In this document: positions 15,501-16,282 of the stretch, piece after piece
Position numbering within the stretch: position 1 is the stretch's first letter
Layout of the letters: every line of letters starts with the position of its first letter
From: Planctomycetota bacterium
GTDB lineage: Bacteria > Planctomycetota > Phycisphaerae > WQYP01
DNA length: 16,282 nucleotides
Assembly (NCBI GenBank): GCA_021826605.1
Contig: JAKAZF010000008.1
Location: 1 to 16,282 of the forward strand
Direction: 5' to 3'
Notes under the pieces: model-generated
Seen by the model: the letters and a program-made list of their open reading frames with translations, nothing else
The model's database searches: none
What the model was told of the DNA's origin: nothing
Translations under genes and position numbers: made by a program

Positions 15501-16143
15501 AAATTATTCCTCCGTCGCGTTTCTCGGCAACTCACTGACAGGCGGTGTGTACGAATCCGCGTCGGGCGGCAACCTGAATTTGGTTGGCGGAACAGTTCAG
15601 ACCAATGCCGCGTATATTATTCTTGATGGACCAACCGCCGCTTTCGCGGCGGTAAACGCGCTGACCGCAAATACCGGAACGCTGGAACTTCTGCATGGCG
15701 CGACCTTGTCGCTCGCCGGCGGCCTTTCGAACAGTGGAACGATTGTCCTTGATCCCAGCACGCTTAACGTCGCCGGGAACTACCTGCAATCCTCGACGGG
15801 ACTGCTAAACCTAACACTTGATGCAACTACCACGTCGCCATTATTGCAAGTCGCGGGAACCGCCTCGTTGAACGGCAGCATTCAATTGTCATTGGCGGCG
15901 GGATTCACGCCGGCCCCGGGGACCGATTTTACTCTTATTTCGGCAGGGCAGGGAATTCAGGGGACTTTTCTCAATGCGCCGGACAACTCACTTGTCGACG
16001 GTCTATTTCGAATTGATTATCTGACTAATTCCGTGGAGGTTCAGGCAACGCCCGAACCTTCCTCGGTTCTCCTGACAATTTTTGGGGCATTTCCGATTTT
16101 GCTGTTATCGCGCAGATTTCGGGGAAAATTTGCCGCGATCTAG
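12514..16143 (+). CDS. Large repetitive PEP-CTERM surface protein (beta-helix-like, five super-modules)
   Basis: A 1209-residue exported protein. A long signal peptide (basic RFPARKRFFAR at 16-26, hydrophobic core, cleavage near ASVSA at 41-45) is followed by WLGTQTGANWSNPANWS (about 55-72), a start common in planctomycete surface proteins. The body repeats short beta units such as LTNNGTINVN, FTNDGTINANV and VTNNNLIEA, typical of right-handed beta-helix, autotransporter-like passengers. The units are organised in five super-modules whose SGTGTI-type box begins at residues 165, 353, 536, 718 and 911. The C-terminal region (about 1070-1165, with LLQVAGTASLNGSIQLSL and FTLISAGQGIQGTF) matches the usual block before PEP-CTERM tails. 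The tail is TPEPSSVLLTIFG with PEP at 1180-1182, then SRRFRGK. The ATG at 12514 has GGAGGAG seven bases upstream; in-frame codons back to 12430 lack a site. Adhesin or matrix roles are inference. Confidence 0.88.
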   Translation: MKKPHGTNGYQTQSTRFPARKRFFARVGAAAIAIPITVGLASVSATTTPITSEATWLGTQTGANWSNPANWSYSVSPTGQVYPNNGSGGISYFDVSINPPVAANLDVNAGIADLSVASDALLNVNSGESLAMTGANLANDGTIVINSSGSANVSSLVLDNSVSLAGTGTLRLNGMAPADAQILGGTGGYLTVGSGSSITGSGQSSVGILNNGTIDANVAAQRLFLTASDVTNNNLIEAAGGGILTVQGIAVTQGASSATILAAGASSTGAASTVVLRSATIDGGELNSSGPGQISIYGSSTLQGVTNNAAINILDGQTLNVAGNLTNNGTINVNQASTASSTSNLTFSGGTISGTGFINLSAAGTGAELNSAQSMTFGSGQTVDGQGTITSNFTNDGTINANVSGQSLILGPTNVSLASPLVNNNLIEATNGGLLQLPAYTGLLQGPFGIISANGGNVLFGGNGGVVQGILQSANGGEFIATAAGSYVTNVTSNAVILVPGGSRLSLDGSFVDNARIQVGSGASSAYGILDVSNISGPGTITLVNGQVSGAGTTMGVQAAGHTIDGVGVVSGLNNHGLINANVAGGTLVIGPFNASNSGTIEATNGSLIIENASTTISNDGTILADGGYVGFAPQSGTSVGTYGYVDGGTLKTVNGGTMTISDEFLSNVTIPVNTTVSWKNVGIYQAEVDGHVLASGSTGIFGISGVPIPLDQNSELTGTGTITFSSTAPTASLADKSAGGYLTIGSGLLINGSVEIGPNVINNGEIEAQGAGQYISLALFGGSVTNNNLISAGAGGVVVADGNVVQGSNGKLQAAAGGLVVLGNSPGDNPFTLTGGYLDNSGDGHINVGQLDLAGVINLAALSVEPGATLEVSGNFENNGVISFQNAPVPTGSPATPAVDQLLFSTGTLSGTGAIELGATNAGVTLGTVAGATLTQASQHTVSGYGTISATMLNDGTINANSPNQTILVNGLLTNNGLAEASNGGTLEINANSLTNYSSVAFLGNSLTGGVYESASGGNLNLVGGTVQTNAAYIILDGPTAAFAAVNALTANTGTLELLHGATLSLAGGLSNSGTIVLDPSTLNVAGNYLQSSTGLLNLTLDATTTSPLLQVAGTASLNGSIQLSLAAGFTPAPGTDFTLISAGQGIQGTFLNAPDNSLVDGLFRIDYLTNSVEVQATPEPSSVLLTIFGAFPILLLSRRFRGKFAAI
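13003..15480 (+). repeat. Five in-frame protein super-repeats, period about 540-580 bases
   Basis: A box of the type (S/A/T)G(T/P)G(T/F/A)(I/L) begins at 13006, 13570, 14119, 14665 and 15244. Each is followed 130-140 bases later (about 115 in the third) by a box of the type N-N/D-G-x-I-x-A-N at 13141, 13696, 14233, 14800 and 15376, and then by a third box of the type NN(N/G)LIEA-x-GG. Intervals are 546-579 bases for the first box and 537-576 for the second, all multiples of three. DNA identity between copies is low, so the duplications are old. Confidence 0.75.
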
Positions 16144-16268
16144 AAGCCCAAAGGCTGCCGGTGGTGAGCGCCCAGAGAGGCTTTCAGAGACTCAACGGCT
16201 CGGAACTGATCGCCGAGGTATTGGCGGGAATTCAATTCGAAAATGGAGTTAAAAAACAGGCCGCCTGA
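16143..16268 (+). pseudogene. C-terminal remnant of a transposase (IS256-like)
   Basis: In the frame starting at 16143, overlapping the last base of the PEP-CTERM gene's stop, 41 codons are open to a TGA at 16266-16268. They read EAQRLPVVSAQRGFQRLNG, then SELIAEVLAGIQFENGVKKQ and AA. The pattern R-x-F-x-R-L-N-x, then L-I-x-x-V-x-x-G-x-x-F-x-x-G-V resembles the last part of IS256/mutator-type transposases. No start codon with a ribosome binding site precedes it and the catalytic domain is absent, so it can only be a fragment. The family name is uncertain; another transposase family or an unrelated gene end cannot be excluded by eye. Confidence 0.4.
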
Positions 16269-16282
16269 TTTGCTTCCGTCCA

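Overview
The window looks like a piece of a planctomycete-type chromosome, probably Phycisphaerae-like. It joins a division/cell-wall (dcw) cluster to a group of large secreted proteins that end in PEP-CTERM sorting signals. The class-level guess is inference: most planctomycetes of the Planctomycetia class have lost dcw genes while Phycisphaerae keep them, and PEP-CTERM proteins with 'NNGTI'-type repeats are common in Planctomycetota and Verrucomicrobiota.

Region 1 (1-6633, minus strand) reads ftsW, murG, murC, murB, ddl, ftsQ in the classical dcw order, with the ftsQ-like gene running off the left edge. The genes are close (murC and murB overlap; gaps elsewhere are 29-86 bases), so one operon is likely. 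Together they make UDP-MurNAc and load it with peptide (MurB, MurC), supply D-Ala-D-Ala (Ddl), form lipid II (MurG), and polymerise and position septal peptidoglycan (FtsW, FtsQ). The genes that usually precede ftsW (mraY, murD-F, ftsI) are not in the window; ftsW is instead preceded by about 400 mostly non-coding bases and a divergent gene, so the cluster is probably split here.

Region 2 (6634-9176) holds a plus-strand exported or membrane-anchored beta-propeller (WD40-like) protein closed by a good intrinsic terminator, then about 800 bases of decayed DNA. In that DNA I see a possible frameshifted two-helix membrane protein and the 5' remnant of an IS701-type transposase gene that still has its ribosome binding site.

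Region 3 (9177-16143) contains three PEP-CTERM surface proteins. Two are tandem paralogues on the minus strand (signal peptide, Gly-rich repeat region, ASH-like domain, PEP-CTERM). Across a divergent promoter region lies a plus-strand gene for a 1209-residue repeat protein made of five super-modules of about 187 residues. All three would be exported by Sec and processed by an exosortase encoded elsewhere.

Region 4 (16143-16282) carries what reads as the C-terminal end of another transposase (IS256-like), starting at the stop codon of the big repeat gene. The PEP-CTERM group is therefore bracketed by two insertion-sequence scars. No tRNA, rRNA or CRISPR array was seen.
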